Shown here in pieces: positions 10,710-19,555 of a DNA stretch of 64,000 nucleotides (its first letter is position 1; each line of letters starts with the position of its first letter). A program made the position numbers and the translations under genes. Under the pieces are notes generated by a model. The model made no database searches, was not told the origin of the DNA, and saw only the letters and a program-made list of their open reading frames with translations. Source of the stretch: Enoplolaimus lenunculus (taxonomy: Eukaryota > Nematoda > Enoplea > Enoplida > Thoracostomopsidae); assembly GCA_030248215.1 (NCBI GenBank), contig JASANG010003033.1, positions 1 through 64,000 of the forward strand, in the 5' to 3' direction.

Positions 10710-11415
10710 TAAATTTGATACTGAACAAAATGTAATATATCAATTTTTCAACAAGAAGAATCTAAACACCGGTTGTATAGACATAAAAACTGTATTTCTG
10801 AGTTGGTTCAGAAAATTTATTAACATTGAAATTGAAATGTTCCAAAAATACCGAAAAAAAACAATTTTTTGTCAGCTCGTTTTTTGTGCCCATGTATAGA
10901 ACAGGGCCGGATCGTTTTCCGAAGGGGCTATAATAGAGTCAGTTTAAGCTTTAGACTAATTTTTTTGCTTAGGCTTAGGCTTAGGCGTACACTTAGGAAT
11001 AAGCTCATCCATACGATTAAGCTTAGGCTTAGGTTTAGGAATATGCTTATACTGTTCCGGCCCTGTTCTATACATGGGCCATTTTTTGTTAGCTCGATTT
11101 TTAGGTGTTAAAATTATTTTTGAAAATTTTTTATGCCAATAAAAATGTATTTCTGAGTTGGTTCAGAAAATTTATAAGCACAGAAATTGAAATGTTCCAA
11201 AAATACCGAAAAAACAATTATTTTTGTTAGCTCGATTTTGAGATATTGAAATTATTTTTGAAAAGTTTTGTGCCAATAAAAATGTATTTCTGAGTTGGTT
11301 CAGAAAATTTATAAGCACAGAAATTGAAATGTTCCAAAAATACCGAAAAAACAATTATTTTTGTTAGCTCGATTTTGAGATATTGAAATCATTTTTGAAA
11401 AGTTTCTTGCCAATA
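10710..11415. repeat. Tandem repeat array, unit about 140-145 bp, in intron 2
   Basis: Copies begin GTATTTCTGAGTTGGTTCAG near 10791, 11143 and 11283. Each continues GAAATTGAAATGTTCCAAAA, ATACCGAAAAAACAATT and TTAGCTCGATTTTGAGATAT. The first copy is interrupted by the MITE at 10887-11080. The array ends about 100 bp short of exon 2 of the prohormone gene. Confidence 0.85.
10887..11080 (+). mobile_element. hAT-like MITE (subfamily 3) inside the tandem array
   Basis: The ends TGCCCATGTATAGAACAGGG and CCTGTTCTATACATGGGCC are inverted repeats. The flanks GTTTTTTG and ATTTTTTG agree at 7 of 8 positions. The interior carries AAGCTTTAGACTAATTTTTT and two TTAGGC runs. Removing it restores a continuous tandem unit. 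Confidence 0.85.
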
Positions 11416-11510
11416 ACAAAAATGTGTCAATAAATTGGGCATATTTCTGAAACGTAAGAAAACTTCTCTTTTATACATTAGAAATACTGTTTTATGTGAT
11501 ATACGCTTAC

Positions 11511-11718
11511 TTGCTGAACAACATAAGCCACCTGGTGCACAACGGCCCGATCCTCCGTGACACTTTGGCGCCGGGATTTCACAGTGAGTTTGAACAAAAT
11601 TTTCAATTCGACAAGCTGCCGTCAGTTCGGACTCAGCACTCATTGCGCAACCAAATTTTCCACAACAAATGTTCGGTCCGTAGCAAATGCCTTGACCAAG
11701 TGGACCACACGACGGGCA
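11511..11718 (-). CDS. Vasopressin/oxytocin-type prohormone, exon 2 (neurophysin core)
   Basis: The exon runs from the acceptor TGTTTACAG to the donor CAA/GTAAGC and is 208 nt (69 codons + 1); human OXT exon 2 is similar in size. It opens CPSCGPLGQGICYGPNICCG, matching the neurophysin signature CxPCGPxGxGxCxGPxICC. Twelve of the fourteen neurophysin cysteines are here, ending GGLCCSA. The Glu-Asn pair after the seventh cysteine (RIENF) corresponds to Glu47-Asn48 of mammalian neurophysins, whose Glu binds the hormone's free N-terminus; Tyr49 is Phe here. Neurophysin folds with and carries the hormone through the secretory pathway. The open frame extends past both splice sites, but the flanking residues do not match the family. 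Confidence 0.96.
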
Positions 11719-11978
11719 CTGTAAACACACTAAACCTGTAATCATTTTTGTGCAGCAGCTTCTCGCAATTCCACGTTTCTTTACCCCCTTACACCTCGGA
11801 TAACTCATGTGTTCTGTTTACATTGTGCGACCAATGTTACTTTTAGGTGCGTAACAACAGTTTCAAATTTTATGCCACCTGATATTAGAAACATTTTTTG
11901 GACTTAATCTAGCATCATATTCCGATGGCCACATTCTTTGTTTAACGCGGAATATGTGGTGTTACTTATAGTACAAAA

Positions 11979-12204
11979 GGCCAATGTTACTTTGAGGGAC
12001 GTAACAGTAGATTAACCGTATTCCTAAGCCTAAGCCTAAACCTAAGCATTGCAAAAATGCGTTCCTAAGCGTAAGTCTAAGCCTGAGCGTAAGCGTAAGC
12101 CTAAGGCTAAGCCTAAGCTCAAGCAAAAAATGTTATCTAGAATCAAAACCTATTCTTTTATAGACCCACCAGAAACCTGGACGCCCCTTAAATTAACATG
12201 GGCC
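11979..12204 (-). mobile_element. hAT-like MITE (subfamily 2) in intron 1
   Basis: The ends GGCCAATGTTACTTTGAGGG and CCCCTTAAATTAACATGGGCC are inverted repeats. Two GCCTAA-type runs (12025-12045, 12062-12120) form the core. The flanks do not give a clear 8-bp duplication. Confidence 0.8.
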
Positions 12205-12307
12205 CATTGTGCAATGTAAATGTGCTCAGATGCATACTCCTGTCTACTCTTTCATTCGGAACGTTTTTTGGCCACATAATGTACCTTGATTCCATGCCTT
12301 CAGCCAT

Positions 12308-12455
12308 AAGGGGTCCAGGGGGTTTCAGCCCCTTGAAAAAGATTTGTTACATCCTATACAATTTTAACCTTGCTTGTAGGTAATCGAAAATCCGTGTATG
12401 CCCCTGCTCAAAATATTTATCTCCCCGTAGCAAAGTGAGCTGGCAACGAGCCTAC
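12308..12455. mobile_element. Family D element in intron 1
   Basis: GGGGTTTCAGCCCCTTGAAAA, TTAACCTTGCTTGTAGGTAA and GCAAAGTGAGCTGGC match the family listed at 4975-5125, in opposite orientation. Confidence 0.65.
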
Positions 12456-12488
12456 CAGTTGCTTTCCCTTGCCTATAATCTTAGCCCG

Positions 12489-13133
12489 TATTCTCAAATA
12501 TGAGCGGCACCTACCACCATTTAGTGATAGGTCCTGTAACTTTGGAACCAGCGCATGGTGAGGTTTGAAATTAAGCGCATTGTTTGCGTTTGATTTGCCC
12601 CACTTCTGCAAAAAAGTTTAGATCTGCAATTGCAGATGTTCGTCAGTTTGAAAACCTATCGCTAATTGATAATGGGTGCTATACTGTATTGACCACTGAT
12701 ATTTATTTGGCTTCTCGAGAAGGTACCCCCTCTGTTGTTAGGTTTCAGACTCTTATTTCTTTTCAACCCACGCTCCGCCACCCTTTGTTACTGATATATA
12801 TACGTATTGCCACTATCCGTTGAATTAAACGTTTGTCTTGTGTCAATCAATAGCTTGAGCGATAATGCAAGATTATGCTCAGGAATGTACTTTCAAAATT
12901 TAAGTACGCTTTAAAGTTTCGAACTCAACCTTATTTAGACCTGGAGTCATTTATGCGCTACAATTAGGATAATTGACATTTATGGAATCTAATTTGGGTT
13001 TATGGGCTCAATCCGCTTATGGACTCTTATTAGGGATACGGACTCCTATTGATTTGAACTAAAAATGGGACCACCTCTTAGTACCCAACCCCCTCTTATT
13101 CGGGTCAATACAGTACGCATTTGAGAATATGGG
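12489..13133. mobile_element. Family I element split by a TA-flanked MITE
   Basis: The left part (12489-12683) begins CCGTATTCTCAAAT and ends GGGTGCTATA. The right part (13114-13133) reads TACGCATTTGAGAATATGGG. The ends are inverted repeats, and joining the parts at TA restores one element of about 215 bp. A relative in reverse orientation is at about 26290-26530. Partial relatives lie near 7560, 38080-38200, 42965-43070 and 63809-64000. It lies next to the exon 1 donor of the prohormone gene. Confidence 0.75.
12684..13113 (-). mobile_element. Tc1/mariner-like MITE (family A) nested in family I
   Basis: The 430-bp element has ends CTGTATTGACC and CGGGTCAATACAG, flanked by TA on both sides (12682-12683, 13114-13115). 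The interior includes AACCCACGCTCCGCCACCCT and GACTCCTATTGATTTGAACT, as in the other copies. It interrupts an older family I element at a TA site. Confidence 0.88.
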
Positions 13134-13196
13134 CTCTTATAGCCAACTAACCGTTCTATCTTTAGCAATCGTATTACCCATCTGACCATCACTGAC

Positions 13197-13334
13197 TTCA
13201 ACACGTTTTGGTTCACTAAATTGCAGGCTGTTGCCGCGTTTGAAAACACAGTTTGCGAGTCCAATATAGCATGACGAAACAATATAGCTGCCGCTAAGTT
13301 GTGTCAATACAAAAATAGTTAGAAATACATTCAT
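13197..13334 (-). CDS. Vasopressin/oxytocin-type prohormone, exon 1 (signal peptide and hormone)
   Basis: The exon is 46 codons from ATG at 13334 to the donor GAA/GTCAGT, phase 0, matching exon 2. Residues 1-21 form a signal peptide with a hydrophobic core (FLTIFVLT) and a plausible cleavage site after Val-Ser-Ser. The mature peptide starts at Cys22: CYIGLANCVF, then Lys-Arg, then a short linker ending EPKRVE that joins the first neurophysin cysteine. Cys-Tyr-Ile and Asn-Cys fit the family (compare Cys-Tyr-Ile-Gln-Asn-Cys in oxytocin), but the ring has six residues between cysteines instead of four. Proline after the ring and the Gly-Lys-Arg amidation signal are missing. The donor has C at +3, which is weak. 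I prefer it because the alternative donor ATGG/GTAATA is out of phase with the conserved acceptor. Confidence 0.75.
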
Positions 13335-13349
13335 TTTTTGATGTTATAG

Positions 13350-13372
13350 ATATTATATACTAAAGAATAGCT
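13350..13372 (-). promoter_or_regulatory. TATA-like sequence or 5' UTR acceptor before exon 1
   Basis: On the minus strand GCTATTCTTTAG is followed by TATATAATATC, and the ATG comes about 25 nt later. This is either a TATA box with a very short leader or, more plausibly, a splice acceptor (CTATTCTTTAG) for an upstream untranslated exon. The sequence alone cannot decide. Confidence 0.3.
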
Positions 13373-13534
13373 GGGCGAGCAAAAACCGTTCCGATTTCAG
13401 TAAACTCCTGAAAAATTAAACAGTATATTTTGTTCGCACCTATAGTTGCAATATGCCGCTACAGCATGCTCGCTGGTGCAATTTGATGCATGTTGCAATA
13501 GCAATATCTGCAATTACCTACTTATAGGACAATG

Positions 13535-13930
13535 AGCGGATACTAAAAAATAACGGAAGCGGATACTGATGGACACAGTGGAACGGATACTGGATTTTGT
13601 AGTATAGACGGTTTAAAAGATGCTTTATTTATTTTTGCAATGTGTACAATTGAGTTAAGCAAATATACACCAGGATTTTTCAAATTGTATAGAAAAAGTT
13701 GCAGGTGCACACAATTTTTTGATGTTTGCATAATTTTTTCTGATTTTTATTTTAAATCGACCAATTGCAGCATATCTGATATTAGAAGTTTGAACGATTG
13801 GTGTAATTGTCTTACATGCACATCTAACTATGAGCTTTAAAATAACAGAATTTCCAGTATTTCCATAACGGAAACGGAAACGCACATCGATGTTCGTTTT
13901 ACCGGTAACGAATATCTGTTTATGTCCTGA
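13535..13930. repeat. Degenerate inverted-repeat element
   Basis: GGAACGGATACTGGATTTTG near 13581 faces TCCAGTATTTCCATAACGGA near 13854, with further CGGAAACGGAAACG and ACCGGTAACGAATATC units. The short open frames between them are not recognisable proteins. The boundaries are uncertain. Confidence 0.45.
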
Positions 13931-14035
13931 TGTTTGTACCAGTCATTTTACAGAATTAACTAAACATAAACCTGACTGTATAGAAACTGGTTAAACGTCA
14001 GATTGAATTAGACAAAATTTACAATAAATTATGTC

Positions 14036-14194
14036 GGTCCATATTTAGATCCGGGGCGAAACGTTTTTCTGTGGGACTGCATTAGAGTAAGCTTAAGCTT
14101 TAGACAAATTTTTTGCATGCCTTAGGCTTAGGCTTAGGCTTAGGCTTAGGAATATGCTTATAATACTGTTCCACCAGTGTTCATTACATTGCCC
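14036..14194 (+). mobile_element. hAT-like MITE (subfamily 1)
   Basis: It starts GGTCCATATTTAGATCCGGG and ends TTACATTGCCC. The flanks ATTATGTC and AATATGTC agree at 7 of 8 positions. A perfect TTAGGC run lies near 14121-14149. Confidence 0.83.
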
Positions 14195-14202
14195 AATATG
14201 TC

Positions 14203-15117
14203 TTAGTGTGATTCTATTAAGGTAAAGCCTTTTACCAAAACTAAAAATTTGACCAATATTTTTGTAAAAGTAAATAAATTAAATATTTTATAGGAACGAC
14301 TCAAAGAAGTGTTTAGCAATATTGCTTTTAGACATCATTCGCAACACAAGGGAAATTGTCAATTTCAAATGTTTATACTTGCGATCGCTTATTTCAAGAC
14401 AAATTTAAGATTGAATGTAGAACTTTTCATTTACACTTTCAACTTCAAAATGTAAGACACACGGGTAACAAAACTTGTTTCCGAATCTGGAAATGACAAA
14501 TTTAGTCGCTATGAAAATTTTCAAGTGTAACATTTGAAATTTTCGTTCCGAAATTTCACATGCCGTTTGCGATTCCAAGTATTTCTAAAAAAGAGGCCGC
14601 TGAAGATAGTATGAACAAGTTCGATAGCGCAGCGAGCGAGAAACCTAACACGATTTCAGTGATGAACGATGAATACAAAATTCATGGCTTCGATTCCTAT
14701 TGGGTCTATAGACCCGGGTACCCCAATCACTGGATCCGACAGTGCCCATTTGGGTGGTACGTTATTTAGTACGTGGCACAGCATGTTCCCACTTAACTCG
14801 AATTTTGACCATTTACATACCCTGACCCAAATTTTGACCATAAGCGACAACTCCCATAAGCGACAACTCATACCTTACATAAGCGACAATGACACTAAAG
14901 AAAAAACCCATTTAACCCGAAATAACTAAAACTGATTCAACTGCTGGTTTACACTCAAGATTACATTAATTTTTAACAAAAGTGAAACATTTTTTCTATT
15001 GTTAATATTTTGTTGTTTGATTAATTATGAATACTTTTGCAATTCCTGGCACTTTAATACGACCACCGAAGCGTAAATATTTTGTTGCTAAAACTCACAG
15101 ATCTCATTCAACTCCAT
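14203..15117. other. No gene recognised
   Basis: The region has a small triplication of CATAAGCGACAACTC-like units at about 14839-14888. The frame from 14560 (MPFAIPSISKKEAAEDSMNK...) looks mildly protein-like but has no recognisable domain and no convincing splice sites, so I do not call it. Confidence 0.4.
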
Positions 15118-15320
15118 TAACCGGCAGAGGCGCATCCGGGCTGGCATATGTTATGAGATGCAAAAATTGTAAAGTAGTGACCTTTATCATTTTATCACAA
15201 ATAATTTCTAAGGTTAAAAATTGTATTTTTTACAAAAAAATTTCTTAGGGGGAAAATTGTACGGTAGGGAGGGACCTTACCATTTTATCACAAAAAATTC
15301 TGTCGCCCCCTCTGGATAAG
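15118..15320. mobile_element. Family F element (data-poor interspersed repeat)
   Basis: It begins GGCAGAGGCGCATCC and contains the family wording TTATCATTTTATCACAAA, GGGAGGGACCTTACC and AAAATTGTACGGTAGG. Relatives are at 16024-16200, 44117-44225, 55395-55692 and 59640-60436. Confidence 0.6.
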
Positions 15321-15436
15321 CTCGTGTTAAACAGAACCAGAGGCTTGGAATTTGGTGCATAACAACCGTATGCGAAAACCTCTGCTCGGTAGTTGGCAAA
15401 ATTTAGCAATACACTTCATTGAACCATAGATAGCTA

Positions 15437-15643
15437 GGCCAATGTACAGAGCAGGGCCGTAACAGTAGTATAAGCATGCTCCTAAAGTATAAGACTAAAA
15501 ACCAAAACCTAGGCGTTTCGACTAAACCTATAACTAAGCGTAAGCCCAACCTAAGCAAAGAAATTTGTACTCTAAAGGTTTATTAAGCTTACTATATTGC
15601 AGTCCCGCAGTAAAATGTTCCGCCAATGATCTTTACATGGACC
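15437..15643 (-). mobile_element. hAT-like MITE (mixed subfamily 3/1 ends)
   Basis: The left end GGCCAATGTACAGAGCAGGG is of subfamily 3 type. The right end TTCCGCCAATGATCTTTACA is of subfamily 1 type. The GCCTAA core is degenerate. Confidence 0.7.
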
Positions 15644-17120
15644 GATAGGAGTCACATATGCTGGACATGAACATAGAGCGAAAGGAATAAAACAGCACAT
15701 TTAGCCTCTTGCCACACAAATATACATTTTAGTTTATTTCAAATCTGATTCTCAGCTTGGATTGGGGCCATCAAAAACTTTGTTGAGAAACTTTCGCTAC
15801 TACCGTTTGAAGCTTGTACCGCTTAACTCGAAAGTTGTCACACGTGCTGAGACGATTTTGCACTACGCACATACGTATTGTAATTGTTAAACACAGTTTT
15901 CTCACAGTTAAACTATTGACGTTTCTGTTGAGGAAATTTTTGAAATTTAAATTTGACTTTTAATTTAGCGAAAAATTAAACGAGTTGTTGCTACAATGTC
16001 GTGGACACCAATTTATTGCTATTTGCAGCGGCGGATCCAGAGATTTTCGATGGGGAGCGTGTTCGCGCAAAAGTTATGAAACACAATTTTTACTGTTTGC
16101 TATATAACGTGCCAATGTTCAGACGAAATGATTATAACCTAGGGACCTTACCATTTTATCATGAAAATTTTCTTGCCTATACCTATATATGCACTACCAA
16201 ATACCGTACTATGTACCATAAAACATACCGTTAATTAATTAACAAAGGGTACAACTGATTTTTTCATAAAAATAACTACTGAAAAAAATATGCTATCCGG
16301 AACACTGATTTCGTTTCAAATCTCGTATTTACCAAACATTCTATCATTGCCAAAACGTTCTACTCTGAACTACTTAATTCTTGAGGATGAATTGCTGCCT
16401 CACGAGCATTTTTGGCCCTTACGTCTCTGCGTCTATTATCGTTTTGCGTAGTGCAAATTTAAAACATCTTAAGGGGTGATCATCATTAAAAAACCGATAA
16501 GCTAACTAAATTAAGCTAATGAGATAGCTAAACAAACGTTACGTTAGAGATCATAGCAGTTTTAGAAGTGAACTGATCCAGTCTCCAAGGGGTGTTAAGG
16601 ATTAATTTATATTAATCTAGAAAATCGTACCTAGGGACTACTCCGCCTGCAGGCATCAGCATTTAGTAGGAGCAAAAATATAAAAAATAATATTTAGTAA
16701 TAATTTAAAGCTATCACTAAATTAGCTCTAATAACCATGGAGTCGGTCGAGTCAGATCCGCAGTTGAGCGAAATTTTTTAATGGCAAATGCACGAGTTCT
16801 CTTGATTGAACACATGTTGCCAACTGGAAACAGCTCCAGCGATTGCGCTGAATCGTTGCGACATGTGACATGTAATCAGTTTGCCCGGGGTCTATTCAGA
16901 GTCAACGCATGACAACTATGTGTTGGTGAGTTATAGAAATATTCCAGTCCAACTAAAGACGTAAATAATTTGTTATTCACTAATTATCATACAAGACACC
17001 CGTTCAGCAATTTGTTTACCAGGTTATAAAATTTACAGTTCCGCGTTTAAAATATAATTGGCTAATTTACGTCAAAATTCAAAAGTTACTTCTGCGTTAA
17101 GAAACACTCGTTGGAGTTAT
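15644..17120. other. No gene recognised; repeat fragments
   Basis: The region holds a TTAA-element fragment near 15840-15920 (CGTATTGTAATTGTTAAACAC) and a family F fragment at 16024-16200 (GGCGGATCCAGAG, CCTTACCATTTTATCATGAA). The remainder shows nothing recognisable. Confidence 0.4.
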
Positions 17121-17363
17121 GACCAATGTAAACAACACGGGCAGAACACATGGGCAGAACAGTAAGCATATTTCTAAGCCTAATAAAGCCTATGCGTAAG
17201 AATGAGCATATTCAAAAGCCTAAGCCTAAGCCTAAGCGTAAGAATGAGCATATTCCTAAGCCTAAGCCTAAGGCTAAGCTAAGCAAAAAATTAGTCTAAA
17301 GCTTAAGCTTACTCTATTGCAGTCCCACAGAAAACCGTTCCGCCCCTGATCTTTACATGGGCC
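17121..17363 (-). mobile_element. hAT-like MITE (subfamily 1)
   Basis: The ends GACCAATGTAAACA and CTGATCTTTACATGGGCC are inverted repeats. The flanks GGAGTTAT and AGAGTCAT agree at 6 of 8 positions. Two GCCTAA runs are separated by AAGAATGAGCATATTC, which is itself duplicated. Confidence 0.8.
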
Positions 17364-17888
17364 AGAGTCATTGACCTTTTAATTTCTTATTACGATCAAG
17401 TCATCCGAGAGGTTCGACAGCAACAAATGACAATTAATTTTAGGAACAAATTTTTTGTGCGTTGAAATTGAACAATTAAGCATGTTTACCAAATGGTTCA
17501 CCGGTTAATTTATACCAGTGTGCACTTTAAAGCTATTTAGCTAAAAACGCAACCTGTTCGATATGATGATCGAATTCAGCACATTCGGCCCCGTCGACAG
17601 TGGAGAGAGGTGCATGTGACTCAGTTGCCGTAGAAAAACTCCGCACCCTCTAGAAAACTTGCAACGTAGCTTGCAAGTCATCTAAACATCCTTGTATGTT
17701 CCTTTAAATAAGTATTTAACTACTCTTCAAAGCAAGATGAGCTGGCTACGAGCCTGAGCACGTCAACGTTGATGAGCTAAGAAAGACGTGATATTTCATT
17801 GCAAACTGGTAGTAATAACCAGTAGTTGGCTAAGCGCAACCCAAAGACTAAACGTAAACACACGCATTGTGAAACGATTTGGGTCATA
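17364..17888. other. No gene recognised
   Basis: No long open frame and no evident repeat. GAGCTGGCTACGAGCCTG near 17741 is a family D end fragment. Confidence 0.4.
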
Positions 17889-17896
17889 AAAGTTAC

Positions 17897-18102
17897 GGCC
17901 CATGTAAAGATCAGGGATGGAGAGTTTTCCTGTGGCACTGCAATGGAGTAAGCTTAAGCTTTAGACTAATTTTTTGCTTGGCTTAGGCTTAGGCTTGGCA
18001 TAGGAATATGCTCATTTTTACACTTAAGTTTAGGTTTACGCTCAGGCTTAGGCTTAGCAATATGCTTATAATACTGTTCCGCTCCTATTCTTTACATTGG
18101 CC
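17897..18102 (+). mobile_element. hAT-like MITE (subfamily 1) with perfect 8-bp target duplication
   Basis: The element starts GGCCCATGTAAAGATCAGGG and ends CTATTCTTTACATTGGCC. It is flanked by AAAGTTAC on both sides (17889-17896, 18103-18110). This is the clearest copy for defining the family's boundaries. Confidence 0.92.
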
Positions 18103-18845
18103 AAAGTTACTAACAAAGCAATCGGATTGCGGAAAAGGTAGCTTTGAAGTCAACGGTTTGTGAAACAACGTTTTTCCGGTGGAAGTACAAATAACCAGGA
18201 TAAAATATTAATTATTAACACACAGTTGGAGTAAACCCTGATAAAGAAATTTCTCAGCTATTAACCATTGAAAAACAAAACGCTGAAATCTTTGTCCACA
18301 GACGTCTTTAGACGTCAATTTGACGGCACAATTCTAGTCAAAATCAAAGCTTTCCGAGCATCGTGAGAAAATTTGTCCTCGTGAGAAAATATGAACCAAT
18401 CGACGATAATCTGTAGTAAAACTTAAATGGATTTTAAATCGTCTTTTCTGACGCAAGTCTCAGAAAATCTTTTGTACCAAAACTGAATAACGGGCCAGGC
18501 GAAGACATAAATTGAGAAAAAGTTTGTTTTTTTCAAAATCAAAATAATTTCTTACAAAGCAGACTATGCTAAAATGCATCAACCACAATAACTTCCTTAT
18601 ATCGTTATTTTGTTCATAAATACTTGAATACGAGTTCTTTGAGTCTCGAGGCCGCTCAGTAGACAAGAGTGAAAGATTTCGCGTACGAAATAAGCTGGAA
18701 TTTAAACACAATTTTAATACTAAACTGTTAATGTACAAAAATTGGTTTTGAGTTTATCCGTTTGCTGCCCCTGTGATTCTCAAACACGGATTGAAACTCA
18801 ACATCCCTTCAGAGCATCCTTGGAAACACTTCTGAATAGGGTATT
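18103..18845. other. No gene recognised
   Basis: The 92-codon minus-strand frame at 18460-18738 has no recognisable domain. No repeat was identified. Confidence 0.4.
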
Positions 18846-18849
18846 CATG

Positions 18850-19015
18850 CCTAGTTGGAGAGGCTATGGCTGAGTTGCAATCGGATCTTCGAATCCACCA
18901 GAGAAGCTGAAACTCCCTGCATAGCGATCTTTGGATTTGCTACTGAGTGCGGTATTCTAGCCCTGTAGGAGAGGCTATAGCTGAGTTCCAAGCGGATCTT
19001 CGAACGTACCATTGT
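18850..19015 (+). repeat. Two tandem tRNA-like units
   Basis: TGGAGAGGCTATGGCTGAGT followed by GGATCTTCGAATCCACC (about 18855-18901) recurs as AGGAGAGGCTATAGCTGAGT and GGATCTTCGAACGTACC (about 18968-19014). These resemble RNA polymerase III A and B boxes about 25 nt apart, as in tRNA-derived SINEs. No complete cloverleaf is visible. Confidence 0.5.
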
Positions 19016-19111
19016 GTGAACTGTATTATTTGACGTATGAAATTATTTACATACAGATGAGTTTTCATAAAAGCGCCCTTATACAGACATATATGACTGC
19101 CTCGTGGTATC

Positions 19112-19312
19112 AGCCAATATAAAGAACCGGGGCGGAACAGTATTATAAGCACATTTCTAAGCCTAAGTCTAAGCCTAAGCGTAAGAATAAGCATATTCCT
19201 TAACCTAAGCCTAAGCCTAAGCCTAAGCCAGACAAAAAATTAGTCTTAACCTTAAGCTTATTCTATTGCAGTCCAGCAGAAAAACGTTCCGCCCCTGATC
19301 TTTACATGGGCC
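19112..19312 (-). mobile_element. hAT-like MITE (subfamily 1)
   Basis: It starts AGCCAATATAAAGAACCGGG and ends CTGATCTTTACATGGGCC. The exact 8-bp duplication GTGGTATC flanks both sides (19104-19111, 19313-19320). The GCCTAA core is at about 19158-19230. Confidence 0.9.
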
Positions 19313-19512
19313 GTGGTATCAAACGCCTAATGAATTATTTTCAAGCTTTTCTGTTTTTTCTCAGCTATAAGCTGATGGTCGGAGGAGAAATTGACACATA
19401 GGAACGCTGAAACAGTAACATGCAAGAAAAACAATTGAATATTTCGTTTCATTCTATATATCGTTGGCAACTATTAAACGTGATCTGAATTTTTAAGTTT
19501 ACTTAATGATAC

Positions 19513-19551
<39 letters not shown>
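19513..19551. repeat. (TAA)n microsatellite
   Basis: An uninterrupted AAT/TAA run of about 13 units. Confidence 0.95.

Positions 19552-19555
<4 letters not shown>

Larger units (their letters stand above)
9790..13334 (-). other. Gene model: vasopressin/oxytocin-type preprohormone (3 exons, 131 aa)
   Basis: The model is exons 13334-13197, 11718-11511 and 9839-9790, with introns of about 1.48 kb (phase 0) and 1.67 kb (phase 1). Human OXT and AVP are split at the equivalent places: before the first neurophysin cysteine, and just after the central Cys-Cys-Ser. Intron 1 holds a hAT-like MITE, a family D element and a nested pair of MITEs. Intron 2 holds a 145-bp tandem array with a hAT-like MITE. 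A secreted neurohormone with its carrier domain is the expected product. Transcript data would settle the exon 1 donor. Confidence 0.85.

Noticed and set aside
11389-11808. The full 139-codon minus frame as a single-exon protein
   Set aside because: Only 11511-11718 matches neurophysin, and it is bounded by good splice sites. The residues outside match nothing and the frame lacks a signal peptide.
13046-13282. Minus-strand frame overlapping exon 1 in another register
   Set aside because: It is a shadow of the signal-peptide/hormone exon and of the family A/I elements.
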